DNA of 64,000 nt from Aquibacillus rhizosphaerae (GCF_030282825.1 NZ_JASTZU010000024.1:1-64000), one strand, 5' to 3'; shown: positions 45,619 through 55,217, counted from the stretch's first letter. The notes: generated by a model not told the origin, from the letters alone. Numbers and translations: made by a program.

Positions 45619-46144
45619 ATGTCTGCAGAGTTTATTGCCATAGTAGCTATAGTTTCTGTTTTTATATGGATTGCCACGTCAATAGAGCTAGTAAAACTAG
45701 ATGTTGCAGAAGGATATAGTTGGAATCAACAAGTCCCTGCAAAAGATATTGTTACGTTAGCTTATCAGTTCATCCTGAGCTAGAAGGCCAAAACGAAATT
45801 GAAGTGAATCAAATCGATACACTGACGTTAACTTATAAAGGATATACAAGTGAAGTAGTAGATGAAAAAATTAAAGTAACATACGGTATGTTTATATTAG
45901 ATAGAATATTTCCAACTGTTCCAAGAAGACAAAATAGTAGAAGAAATAATTTTGAGATGTATCTGGTCCCACAGTACATATGCCAAAAGATATGGAGTAT
46001 CCTGCGGTTTATAAAGAAGATAGCACTATTGAGTTAACCATAAGATGGCTTGTACAAGAACCAATCATGTTAATGTGCACTAAAAGAATGATTATACTCC
46101 TCTCCCCTCCCATAATTGTTTCCCAGCCAGTATCACAAATTTAA
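45619..46144 (+). pseudogene. Frameshifted membrane-anchored protein gene
   Basis: Frame one (ATG 45619) gives a membrane anchor, EFIAIVAIVSVFIWIATS, then LDVAEGYSWNQQVPAKDIVTL. The next frame continues SVHPELEGQNEIEV and TLTLTYKGYTSEVVDEKIKV. A third frame gives SGPTVHMPKDMEYPAVYKED and STIELTIRWLVQEP. Two frameshifts (near 45765 and 45960) have broken one gene. The family is unknown; the strand-rich extracytoplasmic part is reminiscent of small lipoprotein-like domains. Confidence 0.6.
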
Positions 46145-46166
46145 TGTAATGATTTTCCAGTAATTA

Positions 46167-46265
46167 AGTAAACATTTTGAAGCGTGTAAAGAACTATTTA
46201 AAAACAATAATATAGAAAAAACTGTAAATATAGCTCCTGATAGTGCCTTTGCAATGATGGAATAG
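46167..46265 (+). pseudogene. Short gene-end remnant
   Basis: An open frame without start reads SKHFEACKELFKNNNIEKT and VNIAPDSAFAMME, then stops. It looks like the 3' end of a lost gene. Confidence is low. Confidence 0.25.
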
Positions 46266-46385
46266 AAAATAATTTATTCGAATTTGCGGAGAAGAATAAG
46301 CTTTTTTTATTTGTTTGTTGAATTATTGTAAACTAAAATGTAAAATGTTTATATATTGATAAACGAAAAGGGGGTGTGTTTGCAT

Positions 46386-47147
46386 ATGGGGAATCAAGAA
46401 CCATTTTGGAATGCAACTATTGATGAACTTTCCGATGGATATATCCAATCAGGGGATGAATATGTATGTCTTCTTTGTAGTGAACGGTTTGAAGATGGAA
46501 TTATATATCCGATGGATGGAACCTTATACGAAGCCAAAAAAGCAATTGCCAGACACATAGAGGAAATTCATACATCCGTGCTTCATTTTTTTCTTGACTT
46601 GGACAAAAAATATACTGGATTGTCAGACCATCAAAACGAATTACTTCATTATTTTAGCAAGGGGTTAAGTGATAAAGAAATCGTCAAGGAGCTAAATGGG
46701 GGTAGTCCATCTACGATCAGAAACCATCGATTTAAGCTTAAAGAGAAAGAAAAGCAAGCGAAGGTTTTTCTTGCTTTAATGAACCTTTTGAATAAAAAAG
46801 CAGATAAGAAAACAGAAGATAATTTTGTTAGTTTTCATAAGGGGGCGAAGATGGTGGATGAACGCTATGCAATCACAGAAGAAGAAAAGCAAAAGGTTCT
46901 ATCAACCTATTTTAAACAAGGTACAGATGGTAAATTAGATACCTTTCCAAGTAAGGAAAAAAGAAAGCTGATTGTATTACAAAGTATCGTAAAACGTTTT
47001 GATCGTAATAAAAAGTATGGTGAAAAAGAAATAAACGAGATATTAAAACCAATATATAGTGACTTTGCGACAATCAGAAGATATCTCATTGAGTATGGTT
47101 TTATGAATCGTAGTAAAGACTGTACGGAATATTGGGTGAAAAACTAA
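46386..47147 (+). CDS. DUF2087 transcriptional regulator
   Basis: This 253-residue protein has an N-terminal YVCLLCSERF...H...H zinc-finger-like part (residues 25-60), then a LuxR-type helix-turn-helix (LSDHQNELLHYFSKGLSDKEIVKEL, TIRNHRFKLKEK). The C-terminal DUF2087 domain follows (FPSKEKRKLIVLQSIVKRFD, IYSDFATIRRYLIEYGFMNR). It is probably a DNA-binding regulator. AAGGGGGTG lies 9 nt before the ATG at 46386. A strong terminator follows. Confidence 0.78.
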   Translation: MGNQEPFWNATIDELSDGYIQSGDEYVCLLCSERFEDGIIYPMDGTLYEAKKAIARHIEEIHTSVLHFFLDLDKKYTGLSDHQNELLHYFSKGLSDKEIVKELNGGSPSTIRNHRFKLKEKEKQAKVFLALMNLLNKKADKKTEDNFVSFHKGAKMVDERYAITEEEKQKVLSTYFKQGTDGKLDTFPSKEKRKLIVLQSIVKRFDRNKKYGEKEINEILKPIYSDFATIRRYLIEYGFMNRSKDCTEYWVKN

Positions 47148-47266
47148 GTTTGTTGTATGAAATCTAAGCATAGTTTGTATTGACGTCATATTCTGGCTTG
47201 GGTTAGAAGAGCTTATTTTCAGTAACAAATAATTAAAGTGCACTTGAACGAATATATATTAATTTT

Positions 47267-47322
47267 AAGGGCCTGATTTTCCGTATGGATAAACTATCCA
47301 TACGGAGAATTAGGCCCTTTTT
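47267..47322 (+). terminator. Strong terminator
   Basis: A very long stem (AAGGGCCT, then TCCGTATGGATA with its complement and AGGCCCTT) with a 3-nt loop ends in T. It follows the DUF2087 gene. Confidence 0.85.
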
Positions 47323-47343
47323 AATTCTCTTCTGTAAGGTTTT

Positions 47344-47371
47344 GAAAGCATGGAACCGTTCCTGCGCTTCC
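47344..47371. repeat. Short GAAAGCA...CGCTTCC hairpin repeat
   Basis: This is related to 21612-21638: stem bases GAAAGC/GCTTCC around GGAACCGTTCC. Confidence 0.45.
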
Positions 47372-47558
47372 AAATTTTCACTTTTATTATACATATAGAT
47401 TATCATTTAGGGATATTTAATTATATTAAATATCCTATTTGTAACAAAAGTTTCAATTCAGATGCATTTGTGACAAATAGTAGTCTTATCTGACTGTATG
47501 GTTGTAATAATTATTCAAAGTATAGTAATTTCGAATGTATTTTAAAAAGATAATATAT

Positions 47559-47580
47559 CGTTTACAAATTTAAGTAAACG
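47559..47580. promoter_or_regulatory. CGTTTAC-N8-GTAAACG operator-like palindrome
   Basis: A 7-bp perfect inverted repeat with an 8-bp spacer lies about 360 bp before the GH3 gene, in a gene-free region. It looks like a site for a dimeric regulator such as a LacI-type sugar repressor. This is an inference. Confidence 0.35.
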
Positions 47581-47601
47581 TATTCTAAAGTTTTCATAGC
47601 A

Positions 47602-47632
47602 GGGGGATTGGGCATATTTCCCCCGCATTGGA
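47602..47632 (+). terminator. G/C-rich hairpin in the GH3 upstream region
   Basis: GCAGGGGGA and TCCCCCGC form a strong stem around about 12 nt. No T run follows, so it may be a leader structure rather than a terminator. Confidence 0.35.
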
Positions 47633-47664
47633 TACTTAAATAGCAACCATTGACGCGCTTTAAG

Positions 47665-47676
47665 TCTAACGTTAGA
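47665..47676. promoter_or_regulatory. TCTAACGTTAGA palindrome
   Basis: A 12-bp perfect palindrome with further partial symmetry lies upstream of the GH3 gene. It could be an operator. The rest of 47372-47936 shows no gene. Confidence 0.3.
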
Positions 47677-47936
47677 TTGAAAAAGGTTCATTTATCAATT
47701 CACTTGAAAGGGGGGTAGGCATTTTAGGTTTAAGACTATATAGTAATTCATTTGTAAAATCCTATTTACATAATTGAGAGATGAATATAGGAAAAAGAGT
47801 AGTATTTAAACTAGTATGTTTTTAGTGGATAGTAATCTTCATTTTCCGAGATATAGTTTTTTGACAATATTTACATGAAGTTAGGATTCAGACCAACTTT
47901 TAGTGCATCACAAATGAGATAAAGGGAGAAGAAAAT

Positions 47937-50639
47937 ATGAAAACAAACACATCGATGAAATTTCAACTAGCTATTTTAACATTAGTTATTTCTCTATTGA
48001 TTACACCTTTTAATTCTGTAGCGGCTCAAACAAATCAGCCGTGGATGGAGAGCTCTCTTTCTGCTGAAGACCGTACAGAATTATTATTGGAGAAGATGAC
48101 GTTAGAAGAAAAGGTTACTTTTGTTACAGGAAATTTAAATAACTATTATGGTTTCTATAATGCAGGTATGGAAGACTTAGGAATCCCAGCCTTAACAATG
48201 GCTGATGGACCAGCTGGTATTCGTATTGCCAATCCAGAAGTTCAAGATAAGAAGTCAACCGCACTTCCTGCACCAATCGCTTTAGCTGCAACATGGGATA
48301 CCCAGGCGGCAAAAACTTACGGGGAGCTTTTAGGGAACGAGGCTTATAATACAACACATAACGTGGTTTTAGGACCAGGGCTTGATATAGCACGTTTCCC
48401 TTGGGGGGAACGTAACTTTGAATCATTAGGTGAGGATCCATTCTTACAGTCTGAGTTAGCAATTCCATATGTTAACGGAATTCAAACTTACCCAGTCATG
48501 GCAACAGCGAAACACTATCTATTGAACAATCAAGAAACAGACCGTTTTACGATTGACTCGCAAGCAAGTGAGCGAGCAATTCAAGAGGTTTATGCACGTC
48601 CCTTTAGCGAAGTAATCGAAAACGCTGATATAAGTTCCGTAATGTGTTCTTTTAACCAAGTGAACGGGGTAAGTGCATGTGAAAACGAAACAATACTTAC
48701 TACGCTACTTAAAGATCAATTAGACTTTGATGGATTTGTTATGAGTGACTATGGTGCTAACCTTAGTACAGTTGAGTCTGCAAATGCTGGTCTAGATTTG
48801 GAGACTCCAGGAACACCAATGGGACATTGGGAAGATAAATTACTAGAAGCAGTAAAAGATGGAAAAGTATCAGAAGATAGAATAGATGACATGGTAAGCC
48901 GTATGTTAACAGAAATGTTTAGTAAAGGGCTATTCGACCAACCCGTTCAAAATAACCAAATCCCTGCAGCGAAACATGGAGAGGTTGCTCGTGAGATCGC
49001 TGAACAGAGTATGGTTCTTATGAAAAATGAAAATAAAGCATTGCCTTTAAATCAAGATGAATTAGATTCTATTGCTGTAATCGGCCCAGATGCGGATAAT
49101 GCTTCTGCTGCGGGTGGGGGAAGTTCATTAGTTATCCCAACTTATACGGTAAGTCCTTTGGAAGGTATAAAAAATCAAGTAGGTGACGATGTTGAAGTAA
49201 ACTATTCAGCAGGTACAGATCCGATAAGTACTGGAGATATTTTACCAGGACCATCTGCCATTCCATCATCGTTATTAAGTCCTGTAGATGCAAAAGATAA
49301 CGAAACTGGTTTGACTGGTGAATATTGGACCAATATCAACTGGGAAGGTGACCCAACATTAGTACGTACGGAAAATCAGGTGAATATGAATCTTGGATTC
49401 TATAATTATGAGGGTCTTAATGGACAATCACCTAAGCTTGAAAAAATGCCTACTGACTTTAATAGAGAGATGTCAGCACGCTGGACAGGGTCGATTAATG
49501 CACCAAAGACAGGAGAATATGTTCTTTCATTATCTAGTCTTGGTACAGGTAAATTATACCTTGATGACGAGCTTTTAATTGATAATAATAGTAAGGATTT
49601 AGTCACTAATAAGAAAGAAATATCATTAGTTGAAGGTGAGAAACACGAAGTGCGAATCGAGTACAGCACAGGTGAATCAGGAGATGCTCAAGACTTTGGT
49701 GCTATGATACGTTTCGGCTAGGAGCCACCAACAGATGCTGTTGATTCAAAAATGCAAGAAGCTATTAATCTTGCAAAAGACTCAGATGTTGCGGTAGTCG
49801 TAACGCATACGTACGATAGTGAAGGTTATGTAGATAGTTCAAATCTTGATCTGCCAAACAACCAAGCGCAACTGATTAAGGAAGTTACTGCAGCAAACCC
49901 GAATACCATTGTAGTACAAATGAGCGGAAGAGCAGTTCAAATGAACGAATGGCAAGATAATGTACCAGCAATCGTACAAGCTTGGTTTGCTGGACAAGAA
50001 CAAGGAAATGCGATTGCGAATGTTTTATTTGGAGATGTTAATCCATCAGGTAAACTGCCAATTACATTCCCAGTTGACGAAGACAGTACACCTGTATCTG
50101 AGGATATCCAGTTTCCAGGAGTGGATGGAGTGTCTAAATATACAGAAGGTGTATTCGTAGGATACAAAGGTTATGAGGCAGCAGGAATCAAGCCAGCTTA
50201 TGCCTTTGGTCATGGACTATCTTATACGACGTTTGATTATAAAAATGTAAAAGCTAAAGCAAAAACTAAAGGTAAGGATAAGGACACAGAAATCAGTGTT
50301 GCATTAAATTTACGTAATACTGGTGATGTAGCTGGTTCAGAAGTGGTTCAGGTCTATGTTGGAGAATTACCAACAAACATTGATACACCTTCTAAACAAC
50401 TTGCAGGTTTTGCCAAGGTTGACCTTGATCCTGGTAAGCAAGAACATGTAAAAATCGAACTTGATTCGACAGCATTTTCTTACTGGGATGAGGGAATTGA
50501 TGAGTGGATAATGCCTTCTGGTGAAGTACCAATTTATGTTGGAAGTTCTTCAGATAATATTCAGTTAACAACAAGTGTAAATATAGCAGCCGACAAAGAG
50601 GAACAAAAGGCAGATAAAGAAGCGAAGAAAAAGAACTAG
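47937..50639 (+). pseudogene. GH3 beta-glucosidase gene interrupted by an in-frame TAG
   Basis: Nine hundred codons in one frame carry a signal peptide (about 1-30, ending SVAA), a GH3 N-terminal barrel with nucleophile Asp271 in MSDYGAN, the GH3 C-terminal sandwich with an inserted PA14 carbohydrate-binding domain (about 455-594), the rest of the C domain (VVTHTYDSEGYVD, AWFAGQEQGNAIANVLFGD) and a C-terminal Fn3-like part. Codon 595 (49719-49721) is TAG, where TGG (Trp) would read RFGWEPP. The enzyme would release glucose from beta-glucans outside the cell. Unless the TAG is read through, only an inactive N-terminal piece is made. Confidence 0.85.
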
Positions 50640-50660
50640 AAGTATAAATAAGTTGATAGA

Positions 50661-50697
50661 CAAAAAGTTGGGGTTATAAATACCCCTTCTTTTTTAT
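50661..50697 (+). terminator. Terminator between the GH3 and GH30 genes
   Basis: TTGGGGT pairs with ACCCCTT, followed by six T. It is moderately stable, so some transcription into the GH30 gene is possible. Confidence 0.55.
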
Positions 50698-50723
50698 AAT
50701 TCAGAGAAAAAGGAGGGATTTAT

Positions 50724-52187
50724 ATTATTCACTTTAAGATAAGTTTACTGGCAATAGTAATGATACTGAGCGTCATCTTATTAACCTCCTGCAAGGATTC
50801 TAACGGAGGAGAAAAAGTTGATGTATGGTTGACTACATCAGATCAAAAGAATTTATTAACCCAGCAGCATTCTTTAGTGTTTGACGGAAGTGATGGTGCA
50901 ACATTACCAACCATACAAGTAGATCCAAATGTTGAATTTCAAACCATGGATGGTTTCGGAGCAGCGATTACAGGGTCTTCCGCATACCTAATTAATAACA
51001 AAATAAAAGCACAACAGCGTGAAGTTCTATTGGATGATCTATTTACAAGTGAAGGTATTCATTTGAAGTTTATTCGTCATACCATTGGTTCCTCTGATTT
51101 TTCAGTTGATGAAAATGGGGATGCTGCAAGCTATACCTACAATGACATTGAAAGTGGAACCGACTTTGAACTAAGTCAATTTTCAGTGGGAAAAGATGCG
51201 GGAGTTATTCAACTTATCAAACATATATATACCTTGAATGACACGCTTAAAGTCCTTGGAACGCCATGGACAGCTCCAGGTTGGATGAAATTTGGCCAAC
51301 AACAATTAAATGGTTGGTATTTAAACTATAAAGATCAACGGGTATATGAAGCTTATGCAGATTACTTTGTTAAATATATTGAGGAATATAAGCGATTAGG
51401 TATTCCAATATATGGAATGACGATACAAAATGAACCTGAACATACTTCGCAATCATATCCAAGCATGAGTATGAATGCTAATGAGCAAGCAATGTTTATT
51501 AGGGATTATTTAGGACCAGCTTTTGCTAATAACGATATATCTACTAAAATAATTTCTTATGATCATAACTGGAATAAAGGAATGGATTATGCTAGAACAG
51601 TGCTTGGAGATAGTAAAGCAAATGCTTATACTGATGGAACAGCCTATCATTGTTATGAGGGAAGTCCTGCAACGATGTCTGAAGTTCACGAGGCTTTTCC
51701 TAACAAAAACATTTATTTTACAGAATGTAGCGGAGGAGAGTGGAGCACCAATTTTGGTCAAAATTTGAGTTGGTTTATGTCAAACTTAATAATAGGTGCA
51801 TCACGAAATTGGGCAAAAACTGTATTATTATGGAATATGGCGCTTGACGAAGATGGCGGACCAACGAACGGCGGATGTATAAACTGCAGAGGTGTGGTAA
51901 CCATCAATACAGAGAACGGTTCGGTTACAAAAAATGTAGAGTATTATGTACTTGGCCATGCTAGTAAATTTGTAGATTCCGGAGCAGTGCGTATTGCTTC
52001 GTCAAATGATAAAGGCAATATGGAAACAGTTGCTTTCAAAAATCCCGATGATTCCATTGTATTAATCGGAGCAAATACAAGTCAAACTGAAAAATCTTTC
52101 CAAGTGAACTGGGATAAAAAGTCCTTTAGCTATTCGATGCCGTCTAACAGTGCCGCAACATTTAAGTGGGCACCTTCACCTGATTAA
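50724..52187 (+). CDS. GH30-family glycosidase lipoprotein, start codon not standard
   Basis: This GH30 enzyme (glucosylceramidase/endo-beta-1,6-glucanase type) has acid/base Glu in IQNEPEH and nucleophile Glu in YFTECSGGEW, plus GFGAAITGS near the N-terminus. The excellent ribosome site AAAAAGGAGGG (50707-50717) is followed by ATT codons at 50724 and 50727, not ATG. From there the frame gives a full lipoprotein signal (HFKISLLAIVMILSV, LLTSC). The first ATG, 50760, is 42 nt from the site and would leave only a stub of a signal. A rare ATT start or a mutated ATG are the options. It pairs with the GH3 gene for beta-glucan use. Confidence 0.75.
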   Translation: MIHFKISLLAIVMILSVILLTSCKDSNGGEKVDVWLTTSDQKNLLTQQHSLVFDGSDGATLPTIQVDPNVEFQTMDGFGAAITGSSAYLINNKIKAQQREVLLDDLFTSEGIHLKFIRHTIGSSDFSVDENGDAASYTYNDIESGTDFELSQFSVGKDAGVIQLIKHIYTLNDTLKVLGTPWTAPGWMKFGQQQLNGWYLNYKDQRVYEAYADYFVKYIEEYKRLGIPIYGMTIQNEPEHTSQSYPSMSMNANEQAMFIRDYLGPAFANNDISTKIISYDHNWNKGMDYARTVLGDSKANAYTDGTAYHCYEGSPATMSEVHEAFPNKNIYFTECSGGEWSTNFGQNLSWFMSNLIIGASRNWAKTVLLWNMALDEDGGPTNGGCINCRGVVTINTENGSVTKNVEYYVLGHASKFVDSGAVRIASSNDKGNMETVAFKNPDDSIVLIGANTSQTEKSFQVNWDKKSFSYSMPSNSAATFKWAPSPD

Positions 52188-52189
52188 AG

Positions 52190-52225
52190 AAGCAAGAGAT
52201 ATGTTTTCTGCTTCTATTTTTATTT
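52190..52225 (+). terminator. Terminator of the GH30 gene
   Basis: AGAAGCA pairs with TGCTTCT around about 12 nt and T-rich sequence follows. Confidence 0.65.
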
Positions 52226-52387
52226 TTAACAAATAGAAAAGTTTGAAAGACAGTGATAGAATTGGAAGTAACAAATATAGGGGCGCTTTATTTACAATAA
52301 TCTGGTAAAAATACTGCGTATTTTAGAAGCGTTCTTAGTAGTATTATAATTTAAACTAGTAAATGACAGAAAAAGTAGGGACTTAGG

Positions 52388-53305
52388 ATGACATTACAAC
52401 AATTAAAATATGTGATTGAGGTTGCGAGAAGTCGTTCGATTAGCAAAGCTGCGCAAAATTTATTTATTAGTCAGCCAAGCCTTTCAAACGCATTAAAAGA
52501 GTTAGAGCAGGAAATGGGAATCACTATTTTTATGCGAACTAATAAGGGAATAATGATCACTCCTGAGGGCTCTGAGTTTTTAGGGTATGCAAGGCAAGTC
52601 GCTGAACAGACAGAGTTGCTTGAAAATCGTTATTCCAGTACACAATCACCGCAACATCATTTTTCTGTATCGGCCCAACATTATGCTTTTGCAGTAAGTG
52701 CGTTTGTGCGTCTACTAAAGGACTATAATCGTGAGGAATATGAATTTGCTTTAAGGGAAACGAAAACATATGAAATTATAGATGATGTGAAAAACTTGCG
52801 GAGTGAGATTGGGATTTTATATGTGAATGAGTTTAATAATAAGGTTATTCATAAGTTTCTTCGGGAAGGGAATCTAATGTTTCATGAGCTGTTTGAAGCA
52901 AGACCACATGTTTTTATTAGTTCAAAAAATCCTCTTGTAAAACAGGAATATGTGACTTTATCGGATTTACATCCCTATCCATATTTATCTTTTGAACAAG
53001 GTGATTATAACTCCTTTTATTTTTCTGAGGAAATCCTTAGTACGATTTCTCGACCAAAAAATATAAGGGTTAGTGATCGAGCCACTTTATTCAACTTACT
53101 TATTGGCCTTAATGGCTATACGATTTCAACGGGTGTAATTAGTTATGAATTAAACGATGATGATATCGTTGCGGTACCTTTGAAGGTGGACGAACGAATT
53201 ACTGTTGGCTACATTACCCATAAAAACGTAACAAATAGCCCTCTAGCGAATATTTATATTCAGTATTTAAAAGAAACCATCGCAGAAGAACAAGTCTTGC
53301 TATAG
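52388..53305 (+). CDS. LysR family regulator, probable MetR/CmbR-like
   Basis: This 305-residue LysR-type regulator has an N-terminal winged helix (LQQLKYVIEVARSRSISKAAQ, SQPSLSNALKELEQEMG) and a two-lobe effector domain from about residue 90. Its stop codon lies inside a MET-box-like palindrome and the next gene is a methionine synthase-like enzyme, so control of methionine metabolism is likely. MetR-type regulators sense homocysteine or O-acetylserine. The ATG has a weak upstream site (TAGGGAC). Confidence 0.85.
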   Translation: MTLQQLKYVIEVARSRSISKAAQNLFISQPSLSNALKELEQEMGITIFMRTNKGIMITPEGSEFLGYARQVAEQTELLENRYSSTQSPQHHFSVSAQHYAFAVSAFVRLLKDYNREEYEFALRETKTYEIIDDVKNLRSEIGILYVNEFNNKVIHKFLREGNLMFHELFEARPHVFISSKNPLVKQEYVTLSDLHPYPYLSFEQGDYNSFYFSEEILSTISRPKNIRVSDRATLFNLLIGLNGYTISTGVISYELNDDDIVAVPLKVDERITVGYITHKNVTNSPLANIYIQYLKETIAEEQVLL

Positions 53306-53322
53306 TTTAAAACTATAGCAAG
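53296..53322. promoter_or_regulatory. MET-box-like operator in a 27-bp perfect inverted repeat
   Basis: The core at 53301-53317 reads TATAGTTTAAAACTATA. It fits the streptococcal MetR/MtaR MET-box TATAGTTTSAAACTATA (from memory) at all bases but the centre. Five more pairs (CTTGC/GCAAG) extend the palindrome on each side. It lies 84 nt before the metE-like gene and overlaps the lysR stop. Confidence 0.65.
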
Positions 53323-53405
53323 GGATAGGTTATAGGTCTTATGTTATATTAATTTTCTCATGCTACACTTACCTTAAGATAAATATACAAAGGGGAGAGA
53401 ATTAG

Positions 53406-54539
53406 ATGACAGTAGAAAGTAAAGCAGGAAAAAGATTAGTAACACCATTTAGATTTGATAATGTTGGGAGCTTTTTACGTCCTGAAAAATTAAAAGAAGC
53501 ACGTGCTTCTTTTGCTGCAGGAAATATTTCTGAAAGTGAACTTAAGAAGGTTGAAGATGAATCCATTATTGATGTAATCCAAAAGCAAAAGGATGTAGGT
53601 CTTCAAGCAATTACCGATGGAGAATTTCGCCGTTCTTGGTGGCATTTAGATTTCATGTGGGGATTGAACGGAGTAACAAAAGAAGATACTGAAAAAGGGT
53701 ATGTTTTTCACGGAGAAGAAACACGTGCAGAAACAGCTCGTTTAACAGGGGAAATCAGTGGGGAGAACCACCCATTTATAGATGACTTTAAATTTATTCA
53801 AGCTTATGCAACAGACGGAGTAATAGCAAGAGCCACATTACCGGCACCTGCTCAATTTTTTGCAGAATTACAACGTCCTGAAAATATCGAAAGTACTAAC
53901 AACATTTATCCGGATCAAGAAGAACTTCTTGCTGATATTGCCAAAGCATATCGAACGGTTATTCTTGATTTATATAATGCTGGTTGTAGAAGTGTTCAAA
54001 TAGATGATTGTACATGGGGAATATGCTGTGATACCCATTCTTCTATTGCACGTCAAATGGGTGCCAATATCAAGGATGTCGGGGAGTCATTTTTATTAAC
54101 AAATAATTTGGCACTTCAAGATCTTCCTGAGGATTTAATAGTGACAACACATGTTTGTCGTGGAAACTATAATTCTACTTGGGCTTCTTCAGGTGGATAT
54201 GATCCAATAGCGGATATTTTATTTGCGAAAGAAAATGTTTCTGCCTTTTATTTAGAATATGACACGGACCGCGCGGGAGATTTTTCACCATTACAACATG
54301 TGAGTGAAGATAAACTCGTTGTCCTAGGACTGTTCTCATCAAAAACGGGTGAATTAGAAGATAAAGAGGAGATCAAAGCTCGTATTAACGAAGCGGCCAA
54401 ATACATCGATATCAACCGACTTTGTATCAGCCCTCAATGTGGTTTTGCATCAACGGAAGAAGGGAATATTTTAACGGAAGAGCAGCAATGGAATAAACTT
54501 CGTCTAATTAAAGAAGTAACAGAAGAGGTTTGGGGATAA
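53406..54539 (+). CDS. MetE-like methionine synthase domain protein (YxjG/YxjH type)
   Basis: This 377-residue, cobalamin-independent methionine synthase-like protein has only the C-terminal half of MetE, like B. subtilis YxjG/YxjH. It probably transfers a methyl group to homocysteine. Zinc ligands are visible in THVCRGN (His, Cys) and in ISPQCGFAS (Cys). VGSFLRPEKLKEAR and AITDGEFRRSWW are further family stretches. GGGGAGA precedes the ATG. There is no SAM riboswitch in the 100-nt gap; the MET-box suggests control by the upstream LysR protein. Confidence 0.88.
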   Translation: MTVESKAGKRLVTPFRFDNVGSFLRPEKLKEARASFAAGNISESELKKVEDESIIDVIQKQKDVGLQAITDGEFRRSWWHLDFMWGLNGVTKEDTEKGYVFHGEETRAETARLTGEISGENHPFIDDFKFIQAYATDGVIARATLPAPAQFFAELQRPENIESTNNIYPDQEELLADIAKAYRTVILDLYNAGCRSVQIDDCTWGICCDTHSSIARQMGANIKDVGESFLLTNNLALQDLPEDLIVTTHVCRGNYNSTWASSGGYDPIADILFAKENVSAFYLEYDTDRAGDFSPLQHVSEDKLVVLGLFSSKTGELEDKEEIKARINEAAKYIDINRLCISPQCGFASTEEGNILTEEQQWNKLRLIKEVTEEVWG

Positions 54540-54639
54540 GATTATAACAAACAAAAAAGCAGAACTAAGGCTCTAGAGCAAGATGTGGCTGATTCTGTAT
54601 GTTACCTATCTAGCAAATTTATATATTCCTGACAACAAA

Positions 54640-54678
54640 GAAAAGCCTAAATCGCTTAGCGGTTTAGGCTTTTCTTAG
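54640..54678. terminator. Strong bidirectional terminator
   Basis: AGAAAAGCCTAAA-CGCT pairs with a nearly perfect complement around a 4-nt loop and has A and T runs on both sides. It separates the metE-like gene from the convergent 53-residue gene. Confidence 0.8.
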
Positions 54679-54690
54679 TAGATAGGGAAC

Positions 54691-54852
54691 TTACAGCATG
54701 CTACGGCATTCGGCAAGACATTCTTCCAAATCTTTAGCAGCATGTTGCATTTTTTGTTTTGCGGTGTCATGAGCTTTACCCATCGCATTATTTAAGTGAC
54801 CCAATGCACTTTCACATTCTGTAATACACTCTTGAAGCTGATTCATATCCAT
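54691..54852 (-). CDS. Small helical protein with two CxxxC motifs
   Basis: This 53-residue protein has AAGGGAG 8 nt before its ATG. It has two matching ends, QECITECESAL and EECLAECRSML, around a Gln/Ala-rich middle, so it would fold as a helical hairpin with paired CxxxC. Such layouts bind metal or form disulfides. It may be a small spore or stress protein. The family is not recognised. Confidence 0.65.
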   Translation of the reverse strand: MDMNQLQECITECESALGHLNNAMGKAHDTAKQKMQHAAKDLEECLAECRSML

Positions 54853-55217
54853 TTTATAAAACTCCCTTTTCAGCTAACAATATTTTGTACAAGTTGTAGT
54901 ATGTGCTATTTTAACAGTTTTATGAGTACCATTATGTGATAATTTCAATTAATTAGGGTTTTATAATAGGTTATGTTTTGTAAAAGCAGCAATTGCCATT
55001 AGATTTATCGCATATTGTTAATGTATACCACAATGGGTGAAATCAGGAAAGTTCAGATTGATGAAATTCAGTGTTAGGAGAGATAAAAAAGCTAAATTCC
55101 ACTTATTTCCAACCGGGAGATAGGGTTATGGTTTTCCGCAATTGTGACGTGGTCTAGAAGAGGATGAAGATTAAATTTCAGTTGCTAGTCTAGAAAAGCA
55201 CAACTGTAATTAGCCGA
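54853..55217. other. Gene-free region
   Basis: This is AT-rich DNA upstream of the 53-residue gene. I see no gene or convincing repeat. Confidence 0.4.

Noticed and set aside
45720-46037. 105-codon frame as an independent gene
   Set aside because: Coding sense continues in other frames on both sides. It is the middle part of a frameshifted gene.
38181-47147. A complete phage-defence island
   Set aside because: There are helicase, kinase, zincin and small membrane proteins, but no nuclease, no recognised defence pair and no conserved operon; genes are separately transcribed.
53323-53405. SAM riboswitch (S-box) before the metE-like gene
   Set aside because: The gap is about 100 nt, lacks S-box conserved blocks and an expression terminator, and holds the MET-box instead.
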